Part shown: piece by piece, positions 35,198 through 43,975 of the stretch
Numbering within the stretch: position 1 is the first letter of the stretch
Layout of the letters: each line of letters starts with the position of its first letter
DNA from: an uncultured Ignavibacteriota bacterium
GTDB taxonomy: Bacteria; Bacteroidota; Ignavibacteria; UBA10030; UBA8401
Length of the DNA stretch: 64,000 nt
Reading direction: 5' to 3'
NCBI GenBank assembly: GCA_903884005.1
Contig: CAISDA010000026.1
Span: 1-64,000 of the forward strand
Notes under the pieces: generated by a model
The model's database searches: none
What the model was told of the DNA's origin: nothing
The model's input: only the letters and a program-made list of their open reading frames with translations
Position numbers and translations under genes: made by a program

Positions 35198-38100
35198 ATG
35201 AACGCACAGAAACACAAGACTATCCTCCTCGTCGAAGACCAAAATTCGACGGCAATGATCATCACACAGCAATTACAAACGGCCGGCTACGACGTGATCG
35301 TCGTAAAAACGGGGGAAAAAGCCGTTGCTGTCGCGACCGGCGGTACTCCTATCGACCTCATTCTCATGGACATCCTCCTCGGCCAGGGCATTGAAGGGAC
35401 CGAAGCAGCCACACAGATTCTTTTAAAGCGGAACGTTCCCATTGTATTCCTCTCTTCCCATACCGAACGGGAAACAGTCGAAAAAGTACGCGGCATCACG
35501 CGGTACGGCTACGTGATCAAAGACTCGGGCAATTTTATCCTCGAGTCATCCATTGAAATGGCGTTCGAATTATTCGAAGCGAATGAAAAAGTGCGGGAGC
35601 GCGAAGCACAGATCCTGTTTCAATCCGGTATGATCAATTCACTTTTCGATTCAATTCCCGACATCATTTTCTTCAAAGATCTCAATGGCGTGTATCTGGG
35701 CTGTAACCCGTCATTCGCCGAGTTCGCCGGGCGTTCGAAGGACGAGATCACCGGCAAGACCGACCGCGACCTATTCGGTGAAACAATCGCGGCCTCGTTC
35801 ACCGAGCAGGACCGGCACATGCTCGAGCAGTTGAAGCCGCGACACAACGAGGAATGGATCACGTATCCCGACGGCCGGAAAATACTGGTTGACACGATCA
35901 AGACGCCCTATTGGGGATCGGACGGCACACTTATCGGCACGCTTGGCATCAGCCGCGACATTACAAGCCGCAAAAAAATGGAAGAGGCATACAACGACGT
36001 CGGCAGGCATCGCAAGCAGTTGTTGGAGATCGCAAGGAATATTATACCGGCTCAGTCTCAGCAGGATCTGGCCAACATCATTGCCGCCAGAATGAAAGAA
36101 TTGATATCGTACGATACGCTGTCGATCTATCTTCTTGATGACGATGCCAAACAATTGAAGCCGATCATTATTGAAGGGCCGCGGTGGGTCTCGCCGGTGC
36201 TGGACGAATGGATCATTCCAGCCGGAACGGGGGTCATTGGGGCTATCATGCAGGGGGGCGAAGGCGAGCTGGTGAATGATGCCCATAACGATCCGCGCAC
36301 GGTGTATCCCAAAGGCGCCGCCATACAGATGGAACAATTGATCGTTCAGCCGCTCGGGTCCGTGAAAAAAACCTGGGGGGCGCTTGTCGTGAACCGGATG
36401 AGCGACCGGCATTTTACACCGGATGAATTTGAACTTGTCCAGTACTTATCGTCATTCGCATCCTTATTTCTCGAAAAGATACTCATGATCGACGAGATAA
36501 AGGCGACGACGGTGCGCTTATCGAATCTCATTCAAAATATGGGTGCGGGTATTTTGGTTGAAGACGAGACCCGACATATCATCCTCGTCAATTCGATGTT
36601 CTGTTCGATGTTCAATATTCCCGCGCTTCCTGAACACCTCGAGGGTGCAGATTGCTCTCAATCGGCAGAGCAAAGCAAGCACATTTTTTCCGATCCGGAC
36701 GTTTTTGTGCAACGGATCGACGATTTGTTGCTGCACCGCTCGTTTTGCGGCAATGAGGAACTGAACCTCGTCGACGGCCGGACATTTGAACGCGATTATA
36801 TTCCCATTTTTGTCGACGATGTGTACCGCGGCCACTTGTGGCTGTATCGGGATATCACAGAACGAAAAAACAGCGAGATCAAGATCGCACAGCTTGCCAA
36901 ATTTCCCGAAGAAAGTCCCAGCCCTATTTTACGCATCAACAATGATCACTCAATACAATATTTCAACAGTGCGGGAAAGATTTTTTTAACCGAATTAGGC
37001 GTGAGCGATCAGGATGCCGCTCCGGAAAGCTTAAGTGTAATTGTTGACCTGGCCCTGCAACGAAACATCACATTGCAATACGAAATACCGGCAGTTTCCG
37101 GCAATCCGATCTATACGTGTCATTTTGTCCCGGTTATTCAGAGCGGATATATAAATGTCTATGCGCTCGATATCACTGCACGTAAAAAAGCCGAGGAGGA
37201 ATTGCTCAAGGCAAAAGGCGCGGCCGAAGAATCTGCGCGCGCGAAACAGGATTTTCTCGCCAAAATGAGTCATGAACTTCGAACGCCGATGAACGGCATT
37301 CTAGGGTTGACGAATTTGCTCATGTTCACCCAGCTTTCGCATGAACAAAATGAATTGCTTTACGGAATAAAACAATCCGGCAACAACCTGCTGGCGATCA
37401 TCAACGACGTGTTGGATCTAGCGAAAATCGAAGCCGGCAAGATCAATATCGATCAAAAAGCGTTTTCGCTCGACAAAATCATTGGAATAATTGACCGTTC
37501 CATGAAACCCCTCGCAGACCAAAAGCACATCGGCTTTGTCAGTTCGATCGATCCCGATATTCCGAGCGTATTGACCGGGGACCCCAACCGGGTGAATCAG
37601 ATACTCCTCAATCTCGTTACGAACGCGATAAAATTCACGCACGAAGGCGGAGTGCTAATCGCATGCCTGCTGAAGACGAGTGCATCGGATCGCTGCATCG
37701 TTGAATTTTCCATCCGCGACTCCGGGATAGGAATTTCTGCGGATCAAATACACGGTATCTTCGACCGATTCACCCAGGCATCGAAGGATATTTCAGTCCG
37801 ATACGGTGGAACCGGACTGGGATTAACCATCGTGAAGGAGCTCGTGGAACTACAACATGGAACGATATCGGTAGAAAGTATGGAAGGCGGCGGCTCGACC
37901 TTCGTTGTCACGCTGCCGTTTGGCATCGGTTCCCGCCGCGCGGCCAAGGACCCTGTTTCCACTGCAGTGGAGTTCGATAAATTCGAGGGCGCCAAAATTC
38001 TGTTAGTGGAGGACAATGAAATAAATCAATTCGTTGTCCGGAACACTCTTCAGCTCTGGGGCATCACAGTCGAAATAGCGGGTAATGGCGAAGAAGCCAT

Positions 38101-38794
38101 CCGCCTGTTGCATGAATCGATGTACGATGTAGTGCTGATGGATATTCAAATGCCGGGCATCGATGGATTTGAGACAACAACGCGCATTCGCACAACATTC
38201 GAAGAACCTCAGCGCTCAATTCCGATATTGGCCATGACCGCCTCGGTTCTCTATGATGCACAAGGCCGCGCACTGGCAGGCGGCATGAACGGATACATTG
38301 CCAAGCCATTTGAACTTGCGGATTTACATCAAAAACTGTCGGTATATCTGACCGTCAAACAAAAAGGCACCGCAACAGCTCCGTTGATTCACAGTGACGG
38401 TCAAACGACACCGTTCAAACGCATCAACATCGCATTTTTAGAATCCATAGCGGAAAGCAACGTGGCGTTCATCAACGACATGCTGACGATTTTCGAACAG
38501 AACACTCCGATATATATTGAAAATATCCGTGCTGCAATCGCCAATCGCGACTTTGATGCGATCATGAGCAACGCCCATAAAATGAAACCGACAGGCGCGT
38601 ATATCGGGGTCGACAATCTTAAAGAGCTGACCGCAGAGTTGGAAGCCGGTGCTGAACACCGATGCACGGCGGATGAATTGGAGGAGTTTTTAGCGGCGAT
38701 TGAACTCATGTATTCCGATATCACCGACGATATCGCATTATGGAGAAGAACGGCAGATGGACGTATAAATCCAGTTCCAGGCGAAGAACTCTGA
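35198..38794 (+). CDS. Large soluble hybrid histidine kinase (REC-PAS-GAF-PAS-PAS-HisKA-HATPase-REC-HPt)
   Basis: I chose ATG 35198 (MNAQKHKTILLVEDQ), as the receiver starts right there; the open frame reaches back to 35147 only by a poor start. Order by approximate residue: receiver 8-125 (LILMDILLGQG), PAS 141-257 (IPDIIFFKDLNGVYLG), GAF 267-427, two PAS-like regions 434-664, HisKA with MSHELRTPMNG (His about 692), HATPase 760-910 (NLVTNAIKFTHEGG; GGTGLGLTIVKEL), receiver 930-1050 (VLMDIQMPGIDGF), HPt with NAHKMKPTGAYIG (His about 1125). No membrane helix, so it senses inside the cell. It contains a full His-Asp-His relay; its final partner is not next to it. Confidence 0.92.
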   Translation: MNAQKHKTILLVEDQNSTAMIITQQLQTAGYDVIVVKTGEKAVAVATGGTPIDLILMDILLGQGIEGTEAATQILLKRNVPIVFLSSHTERETVEKVRGITRYGYVIKDSGNFILESSIEMAFELFEANEKVREREAQILFQSGMINSLFDSIPDIIFFKDLNGVYLGCNPSFAEFAGRSKDEITGKTDRDLFGETIAASFTEQDRHMLEQLKPRHNEEWITYPDGRKILVDTIKTPYWGSDGTLIGTLGISRDITSRKKMEEAYNDVGRHRKQLLEIARNIIPAQSQQDLANIIAARMKELISYDTLSIYLLDDDAKQLKPIIIEGPRWVSPVLDEWIIPAGTGVIGAIMQGGEGELVNDAHNDPRTVYPKGAAIQMEQLIVQPLGSVKKTWGALVVNRMSDRHFTPDEFELVQYLSSFASLFLEKILMIDEIKATTVRLSNLIQNMGAGILVEDETRHIILVNSMFCSMFNIPALPEHLEGADCSQSAEQSKHIFSDPDVFVQRIDDLLLHRSFCGNEELNLVDGRTFERDYIPIFVDDVYRGHLWLYRDITERKNSEIKIAQLAKFPEESPSPILRINNDHSIQYFNSAGKIFLTELGVSDQDAAPESLSVIVDLALQRNITLQYEIPAVSGNPIYTCHFVPVIQSGYINVYALDITARKKAEEELLKAKGAAEESARAKQDFLAKMSHELRTPMNGILGLTNLLMFTQLSHEQNELLYGIKQSGNNLLAIINDVLDLAKIEAGKINIDQKAFSLDKIIGIIDRSMKPLADQKHIGFVSSIDPDIPSVLTGDPNRVNQILLNLVTNAIKFTHEGGVLIACLLKTSASDRCIVEFSIRDSGIGISADQIHGIFDRFTQASKDISVRYGGTGLGLTIVKELVELQHGTISVESMEGGGSTFVVTLPFGIGSRRAAKDPVSTAVEFDKFEGAKILLVEDNEINQFVVRNTLQLWGITVEIAGNGEEAIRLLHESMYDVVLMDIQMPGIDGFETTTRIRTTFEEPQRSIPILAMTASVLYDAQGRALAGGMNGYIAKPFELADLHQKLSVYLTVKQKGTATAPLIHSDGQTTPFKRINIAFLESIAESNVAFINDMLTIFEQNTPIYIENIRAAIANRDFDAIMSNAHKMKPTGAYIGVDNLKELTAELEAGAEHRCTADELEEFLAAIELMYSDITDDIALWRRTADGRINPVPGEEL

Positions 38795-38844
38795 CTTGTG
38801 ATGCGCGTCGTTCAATGTTCCGCGCACCACCATCGGGAAAAAAC

Positions 38845-40527
38845 ATGAACCGATTCCTCCTTCCACTCATCGTTTGTTTGTCACTTTCAGCGCTCGCGCA
38901 GTCTCCGGTACCGGTGTCCACTGCCATCGTGGCTCCGGGCGTCATCCACAGGCAGTACACGCTCCCAGGTCCCAACACACTCGATGTGCTCGAGATCGAC
39001 CTGAAGAATCCGTTTCTCGCTATCGAAACGTACAAGCCGAACGGCCTGACAAAAACGACAGTGCAGGCGGCGGCGAATGACAGAGAAAATCATCGCGTCA
39101 TTGGCGCCATCAACGGCGATTTTTTCAATACCGATCCGGGCTGGCCGGTCGGCAATCACATCATGAATGGAAAGCCTGTGCTCTGCGTGTCGTCGCAGCA
39201 TTCCGCGCTGGCCATCACGTCTCTCGGCAAGCCGCTCATGGAAAAATTTTCATTCAGCGGAAAGATCATTGCCAGGGACGGCTCGGCGTTGACGATCCAG
39301 AATGTCAATAACCCCAGGACTGCAACAAATACCGTCCTCTTCACATCCTTCAAGGGAGCAACAACGGGTACAGACGATACGGGCATCGAATGCGCCCTCC
39401 GACTCGTTTCTCCGGCATGGATGGCCAATGACACGATGAAATTTGTGGTCACATCAAAATCGTCGGCTGGCGGCACAGCCATTCCGGTGAACGGCGCGGT
39501 GATCTCCTCGGGCGCCTCTGCGGCCGCATTTCTTACGAGCTCGGTGGCAGTGACCGACACGGTGAGGATCATCATCGGGTATGCGCAATCGTCCGCGAAG
39601 CTCACCCAGATCATCGCGGGAAACGGGCGACTCGTACGGGTCGGAGTGAACGTCGGACTGTCTCAGGGCTCCGCTGAAACGGGAGTGGATTTTGCCGTCG
39701 CACAGAATCCGCGCACTGCCGTAGGGATGAATGCCGATTCAACGAAACTCTATTTCTGCACCGTGGACGGGCGCCTGGCATCGAGCGTCGGGATGTCGTT
39801 TGATGAGATCGGAGCTTTTCTCGTCTCTATCAATGTCACCAATGCCTTCAATTTCGACGGCGGAGGCTCGACGACCATGGTTGTGCGTGGGCAGGTCGTG
39901 AACACTCCGTCCGATCCGGGTGGGGAACGCGCTGTCGGCAATTCGCTCCAGGTCATCAGCATTGCCGCCACCGGTTCACTCGCATGGTTGAACATCGTCG
40001 AAGACCGGGCTGATGTCTATCCAGGCAGCACATTCCAGTTTCATGCCGAAGGCAGGGACCAATTTTTTTCTCCGCTTGCACTCCCCTCGGGCGTGGCGTG
40101 GAATGCCGACGCGAACATCGGCACTATTGACGCAGCCGGAAAATTCACATCGAACAATGTCATCGACTCCGGATGGGTGCGCGTCCGCTACAACTCGATC
40201 ACAGATTCCGCGCGCGTCGTTGTCCATACGACGACAGGCGTTGGCGGCACGATCGGGATGCCGTATGAGTACGAGCTGGGGCAGAATTATCCCAACCCGT
40301 TCAACCCTTCAACACGCCTGATGTTTTCACTTGCATCAGCGAACAGGGTAACGCTGAGACTGTACGATGTGCTGGGCAGGACTGTCGCGATGCTCATCGA
40401 TGGCGTTCGGGAGGCCGGACGGTACGAATGTGAATGGAATGCCACAGGTGCGCCAAGCGGAGTGTATTTTTATGAACTTCACGCGGGGAATTTTACCGCA
40501 GTCAAACGACTGGTGCTGCAAAAATAA
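38845..40527 (+). CDS. T9SS-secreted phosphodiester glycosidase (NAGPA-domain) protein
   Basis: ATG 38845 gives a signal peptide (MNRFLLPLIVCLSLSALAQ); the frame is open upstream into the kinase gene but that part is not family-like. The 560-residue product has a NAGPA/PF09992 domain (VIGAINGDFFNTDPGWPVGN, NPRTAVGMNADSTKLYFCTV, the hallmark NAFNFDGGGSTTMVV, RAVGNSLQVI), an Ig-like BIG2-type domain (about 415-475) and a T9SS tail (LGQNYPNPFNPSTRLMFSLA ... SGVYFYELHAGN). It probably hydrolyses phosphodiester-linked sugars at the cell surface, perhaps during polysaccharide turnover. Convergent with the next gene, 14 bases apart. Confidence 0.88.
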   Translation: MNRFLLPLIVCLSLSALAQSPVPVSTAIVAPGVIHRQYTLPGPNTLDVLEIDLKNPFLAIETYKPNGLTKTTVQAAANDRENHRVIGAINGDFFNTDPGWPVGNHIMNGKPVLCVSSQHSALAITSLGKPLMEKFSFSGKIIARDGSALTIQNVNNPRTATNTVLFTSFKGATTGTDDTGIECALRLVSPAWMANDTMKFVVTSKSSAGGTAIPVNGAVISSGASAAAFLTSSVAVTDTVRIIIGYAQSSAKLTQIIAGNGRLVRVGVNVGLSQGSAETGVDFAVAQNPRTAVGMNADSTKLYFCTVDGRLASSVGMSFDEIGAFLVSINVTNAFNFDGGGSTTMVVRGQVVNTPSDPGGERAVGNSLQVISIAATGSLAWLNIVEDRADVYPGSTFQFHAEGRDQFFSPLALPSGVAWNADANIGTIDAAGKFTSNNVIDSGWVRVRYNSITDSARVVVHTTTGVGGTIGMPYEYELGQNYPNPFNPSTRLMFSLASANRVTLRLYDVLGRTVAMLIDGVREAGRYECEWNATGAPSGVYFYELHAGNFTAVKRLVLQK

Positions 40528-40541
40528 TATGCTCGGGTGCA

Positions 40542-41192
40542 TCAATCTCTTTTCGATTGGATATAATTGAGCAGGAGATAGATCTGTTCCGTTGCTTCCT
40601 TGTCAAGGTCGTACGTCATCAGGAGAATGTTGATGTATCGCACATTCAGACGCCGGACCGCATAGTCGATCTCGGTTTTATATTTATCAATGATCTTTCC
40701 GTCATCGGTGAACAGCAAACGGTAATATGCGGTCAACGCTTTTAAATTAATATTCGATCTGATCGCTGCATTGTTGGCAATGTTGACCAAATGATAATGA
40801 TACTCGGGATCCAGCACGCACATCTCGATCATTTTTGTGCCCAGGTATTCGAGTATCACATCCCGCCCGCCGAGAGATTGAAAGGTTCTGCTGGTAATGA
40901 TCACCAGTATCCGATTGGCGCATTCGGTGGAATTCTGTCTGTTCTTCTCGACCATGCGATAACAGTTGTCTGCGATATTCCTGAGACATTCAACGGCATA
41001 TTGGAGCGCCGTTTCCTTTACATCCATCGTCTGCGTCACGTCCTTCGAGACGCGCACCAATTCAACCCATTCCTCTTTAAGCACAAGCGTTCTGAGGTCG
41101 GCGGATGTCTTCGCATAGATCCCTGTGTTCAGGTACGTGATATGGTGCGGATCCATAAGCGGCTTCAGCAATGATTCATGTGTCGTACTCAT
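40542..41192 (-). CDS. Unknown helical cytoplasmic protein
   Basis: The 216-residue product from ATG 41192 (MSTTHESLLKPLMDPHHITY) is mostly amphipathic helices with no signal peptide or membrane segment: LRNIADNCYRMVEKNRQNST, ANRILVIITSRTFQSLG, LVNIANNAAIRSNINLKALT. I do not recognise a family. The frame continues upstream to 41321 but that part reads as intergenic sequence through an inverted repeat. The signal-transduction neighbourhood is the only clue. Confidence 0.6.
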   Translation of the reverse strand: MSTTHESLLKPLMDPHHITYLNTGIYAKTSADLRTLVLKEEWVELVRVSKDVTQTMDVKETALQYAVECLRNIADNCYRMVEKNRQNSTECANRILVIITSRTFQSLGGRDVILEYLGTKMIEMCVLDPEYHYHLVNIANNAAIRSNINLKALTAYYRLLFTDDGKIIDKYKTEIDYAVRRLNVRYINILLMTYDLDKEATEQIYLLLNYIQSKRD

Positions 41193-41276
41193 GCAACCGT
41201 CCGGTCCATGCCTGAAATGCAGAGAACCTGGCCAATGCAGGAGGAAAAAAATAAATAGATAGCCTCGAGCAACTAC

Positions 41277-41310
41277 TTGCAACAATTGTACCAATAAAAA
41301 ATTGTTGCAA
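41277..41310. repeat. Perfect inverted repeat
   Basis: TTGCAACAATT (41277-41287) and AATTGTTGCAA (41300-41310) frame a 12-base loop, just 12 bases past the end of the 27-residue frame and upstream of the gene at 40542-41192. It could be an operator for that gene or a hairpin ending the small transcript. Confidence 0.5.
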
Positions 41311-41321
41311 ATACTTTCCAT

Positions 41322-41405
41322 TTACCGGGTAACGCCACTATGAATGGTGAGATGCTGCAACACGTAGGCCATGAAAATAGCCACCACGTGCAGAATAATG
41401 GACAT
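41322..41405 (-). CDS. Possible 27-residue hydrophobic peptide
   Basis: ATG 41405 follows a strong GGAGGGG site with good spacing, and the frame MSIILHVVAIFMAYVLQHLT... ends at TAA 41322. The peptide could form one short membrane helix. A nested RNA structure with a T-run lies 28 bases upstream and an inverted repeat just downstream. The strong ribosome site is the main support; no homologue is known to me. Confidence 0.4.
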   Translation of the reverse strand: MSIILHVVAIFMAYVLQHLTIHSGVTR

Positions 41406-41432
41406 ATTTTCCCCTCCTATCCGCGAAAATAT

Positions 41433-41520
41433 AAAAAAAGGCACCCGTTACGGTGACCTCTGTTGATCGTACACCGATCAGCAAATGTGTCAGGTCATGA
41501 ACGAGCGCCTTTAATTTTTG
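41433..41520 (-). ncRNA. Nested RNA structure with terminator-like end
   Basis: Four stems nest within one another: AAAGGC (41437-41442) with GCCTTT (41507-41512); GTT (41447) with AAC (41500); TGACCT (41454) with AGGTCA (41492); TGATCG (41464) with CGATCA (41475). Read on the minus strand the outer stem ends in GCC plus seven T, so it looks like an intrinsic terminator with a large structured head. It could end the 74-residue gene's transcript, be a small RNA, or be an attenuator/riboswitch for the small peptide frame. It matches no RNA family I know. Confidence 0.45.
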
Positions 41521-41589
41521 TGCCTTTACTGCGGGCCGAATGATGATCGGCTCTTCCCCCTCTCACCGGTTGCATAGCGTGCCAGAGCG

Positions 41590-41802
41590 CTATTTCATCC
41601 CCATCTCACGATCTAAGACCGATTTATCAATAGTGCCAGTGAGCACAATTTCGAATTGGCCTGTTTTTTTATCCAACGTCCGGACATTCGCCGCAATATT
41701 GTCTGAATTCAGGACGGTATTCGTCAGGTTATAATGAATATCCTGAACCGAAGAGCCAGCCCTTTTCAGATTTTCGATATCGCGAAGCATGAATTTTGAC
41801 AT
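41590..41802 (-). CDS. Unknown 70-residue protein
   Basis: ATG 41802 follows GGGAGGCACT. The product is MSKFMLRDIENLKRAGSSVQ ... TVLNSDNIAANVRTLDKKTG ... IDKSVLDREMGMK, soluble and mixed-charge. I do not recognise it. The ribosome site and codon pattern support expression. It lies alone between the RNA structure and the divergent receiver-fusion gene. Confidence 0.55.
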   Translation of the reverse strand: MSKFMLRDIENLKRAGSSVQDIHYNLTNTVLNSDNIAANVRTLDKKTGQFEIVLTGTIDKSVLDREMGMK

Positions 41803-42029
41803 AGTGCCTCCCAAATATAATTGAATAAAAAAAATGGATTAAACGCCCAGGTACAATTTCTGCCTGACGCGGGAATAAATATAACGCGATCATGAACCGA
41901 ATTCAATCCGCAAAAATACCTCTTTTACATAGGTATATATACACAGATGGGTTTTTCCTTCCCGATGAGAAACGCGGGAATTCCGCGTCCAGACCGTAGT
42001 TCGGGTGTGTCAGGAGCCCCCCCATGTAT

Positions 42030-42046
42030 TGGCATAGATTTTGCCA
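42030..42046 (+). promoter_or_regulatory. Possible sigma-54 promoter
   Basis: TTGGCATAGATTTTGCC fits the -24/-12 pattern (GG-N10-GC) well, with TTGGCA at -24 and TTTGC at -12. A start near 42057 would give a 36-base leader to the gene at 42093. It also lies in an imperfect palindrome (CCCATGTATTGGCA and TGCCATAGTATTGGG), so a repressor site is an alternative. Confidence 0.4.
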
Positions 42047-42092
42047 TAGTATTGGGTAGAACCATTCACACACTGCAGCAGAGGCGGAAGAA

Positions 42093-43124
42093 ATGAAACT
42101 AACAGCGGTTGAATACGGCATATTTCCCGACATTGAACAATACAATATGCATTTCCATGCGGGATCGAACAAATTGCGGTTTCTCATCGATACATCGCTG
42201 GATACTTCCCTGCTCGGACAATCGAAGGAGCTGGATCTCTCCCTTTTCAATCCTTTTTTTGCCACGCTCTCGTTTCATCAGTGCGGCTGCGGAAAACATC
42301 ACGCCCACAACGAGCATGGATACGCCTTTGAAGCGGCCGACTCGATCGTGAGCCTAAGCGAAAAAGTGGATATCGCGCATTACATGGAGCATATGGTGCT
42401 CGACCTCCAATTCCAACTGGGGATAAAAACAAAGATCAGCGGGGTCACAGTAAAACATGAAGGGAGTGCCGTTGAATTTGAAACGTATGTAGAGTGCGAC
42501 GACATCCATCTCGGCATTTTTTCGATGAACATTGTGCTTGCCATGATGCATCAGGCGCTCTATTGCGGGGTGATCGACCCACGGTATCATACAGTATTGG
42601 AGATCGCCCGGTGGCTCAGAACACGCGACCGGTCGTCTATCACGATAAGCGAAGTGACAAAGGCGTTCAACATTGACGGCGCGCTCATGCATTTTTGTTT
42701 CAACACATTGAACGTCTTCCACTATCCCCTGGAGTCGGTCTCCGTCCTGTGTGCTGCGACACCGCAGACAACGGGGCCTATCCTTATCATAGAAGACAAC
42801 GATCTCTACCGCGAGCTTCTGTCCGATGCGCTCTCGGACCTCGGATATCAGACGATGACGGCAGCAGACGGCCGCACCGGACTCGAGATGCTGTGCAACT
42901 ACAATGCGGGCATCGTGCTGCTCGATGTGTATCTTCCCGATACGGATGGAGTGTCGATCGCAAAATGGATCCTTGAATCTCAGCCGTCAACGGCAGTCGT
43001 GCTGATGTCGGGAAAGATCGACATGGAGGAAGGTGCGACTTTTTCAAATGATGCGGTGAGATTCATTCCGAAACCGTTCTCGATCGCGCATCTGAAAACC
43101 GTTTTGCAGGCGACATACGCGTGA
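42093..43124 (+). CDS. Unknown N-terminal domain fused to a receiver
   Basis: The 343-residue protein starts after GGCGGAAGAA. Residues 1-215 form a domain with FHQCGCGKHHAHNEHGY, a Cys/His cluster that could bind metal, and DIAHYMEHMVLDLQFQLG. The H-x2-EH-x2-LDLQ-x2-G pattern recalls the N-terminal domain of cyanophycin synthetase, a weak likeness. Residues about 225-343 are a receiver (LIIEDNDLYRELLSDALSDL, Asp about 277 in VLLDVYLPDTDG, FIPKPFSIAHL). No DNA-binding output is seen, so the N-terminal part is presumably the effector. Convergent with the NarL-type regulator. Confidence 0.7.
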   Translation: MKLTAVEYGIFPDIEQYNMHFHAGSNKLRFLIDTSLDTSLLGQSKELDLSLFNPFFATLSFHQCGCGKHHAHNEHGYAFEAADSIVSLSEKVDIAHYMEHMVLDLQFQLGIKTKISGVTVKHEGSAVEFETYVECDDIHLGIFSMNIVLAMMHQALYCGVIDPRYHTVLEIARWLRTRDRSSITISEVTKAFNIDGALMHFCFNTLNVFHYPLESVSVLCAATPQTTGPILIIEDNDLYRELLSDALSDLGYQTMTAADGRTGLEMLCNYNAGIVLLDVYLPDTDGVSIAKWILESQPSTAVVLMSGKIDMEEGATFSNDAVRFIPKPFSIAHLKTVLQATYA

Positions 43125-43155
43125 ACGGAGATGCATACATTCCCATTCGCTGAGA

Positions 43156-43836
43156 TCAGAACTCCACAAATTTTTGCTTGATAGCGCATTTGATGAGATC
43201 CGCAATCGAATGCATTCCCGTCTTTCTCATAACGGTCTGCCTGTGGTGTTCAACGGTTCGCCCGCTGATAAACAGCGCCTCCGCAATTTCCTTGTTCGCT
43301 TTGCCGTCGCACATGAGCGTCAGCACTTCCCGTTCGCGCTTCGTCAGCGTGTCGAACGCAGTACGGCCCGGCGCCGCTGCGTTCGAGGCAAGGCTCGCCA
43401 CGATCTCGTTGGAGATCATCGGCGTCAGATATTTCCTCCCTTCCCGTGCGTACTCGAGTGCATCGATGATCTCGGTGTCCACGGAGTCTTTCAGGACATA
43501 TCCAAAGGCTCCCACAGCAAGTGCCTGATGGACGTATTCTTCATCCTTGTGCACGGTGAGGAAAATAATTTTAATGTCGGGATACAGCCCGAGGATCTCG
43601 CCGGCAAGTTCAATCCCGCGCATGCCGGGCAGGCCGATGTCCAGTATGATCATTGCGGGGGCCGTACGGGCGAGCACGGCTTTGGCCTCGGCGGCGTTCG
43701 CAGCCTCGCCGATCACGGTATAGCCGTGCTCTTCAAGAATATGCCGGAGCCCGTTGCGGAGGATCGCATGGTCGTCGATGATGACGATGAAACGCGCACT
43801 CGCTGCGCTTCGTGTATTTTTCTTCAGTTCGATCAT
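43156..43836 (-). CDS. NarL/FixJ-family response regulator
   Basis: The 226-residue protein has a receiver (FIVIIDDHAILRNGL, Asp 66 in MIILDIGLPGMRG, YVLKDSVD) and a LuxR-type helix-turn-helix (TKREREVLTLMCDGKANKEI, AEALFISGRTVEHHRQTVMR). It should bind DNA when phosphorylated by the adjacent HisKA_3 kinase, encoded 139 bases upstream on the same strand. Confidence 0.95.
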   Translation of the reverse strand: MIELKKNTRSAASARFIVIIDDHAILRNGLRHILEEHGYTVIGEAANAAEAKAVLARTAPAMIILDIGLPGMRGIELAGEILGLYPDIKIIFLTVHKDEEYVHQALAVGAFGYVLKDSVDTEIIDALEYAREGRKYLTPMISNEIVASLASNAAAPGRTAFDTLTKREREVLTLMCDGKANKEIAEALFISGRTVEHHRQTVMRKTGMHSIADLIKCAIKQKFVEF

Positions 43837-43975
43837 GAGCGTAGTGGCTCAGAGACTCATCCCAAATTCTCACTGCTGCACGGACGCCAGCCCCGTCTCG
43901 GCACGCCGACCCCCAAAAAAAAATTGGCTGCTTGAACGATGGACGCTTTCGAGAATGGCGACCACGTTCACTCGG

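Noticed and set aside
35698-38780. Several long antisense frames within the large kinase gene
   Set aside because: All are antisense to conserved domains of a full-length protein.
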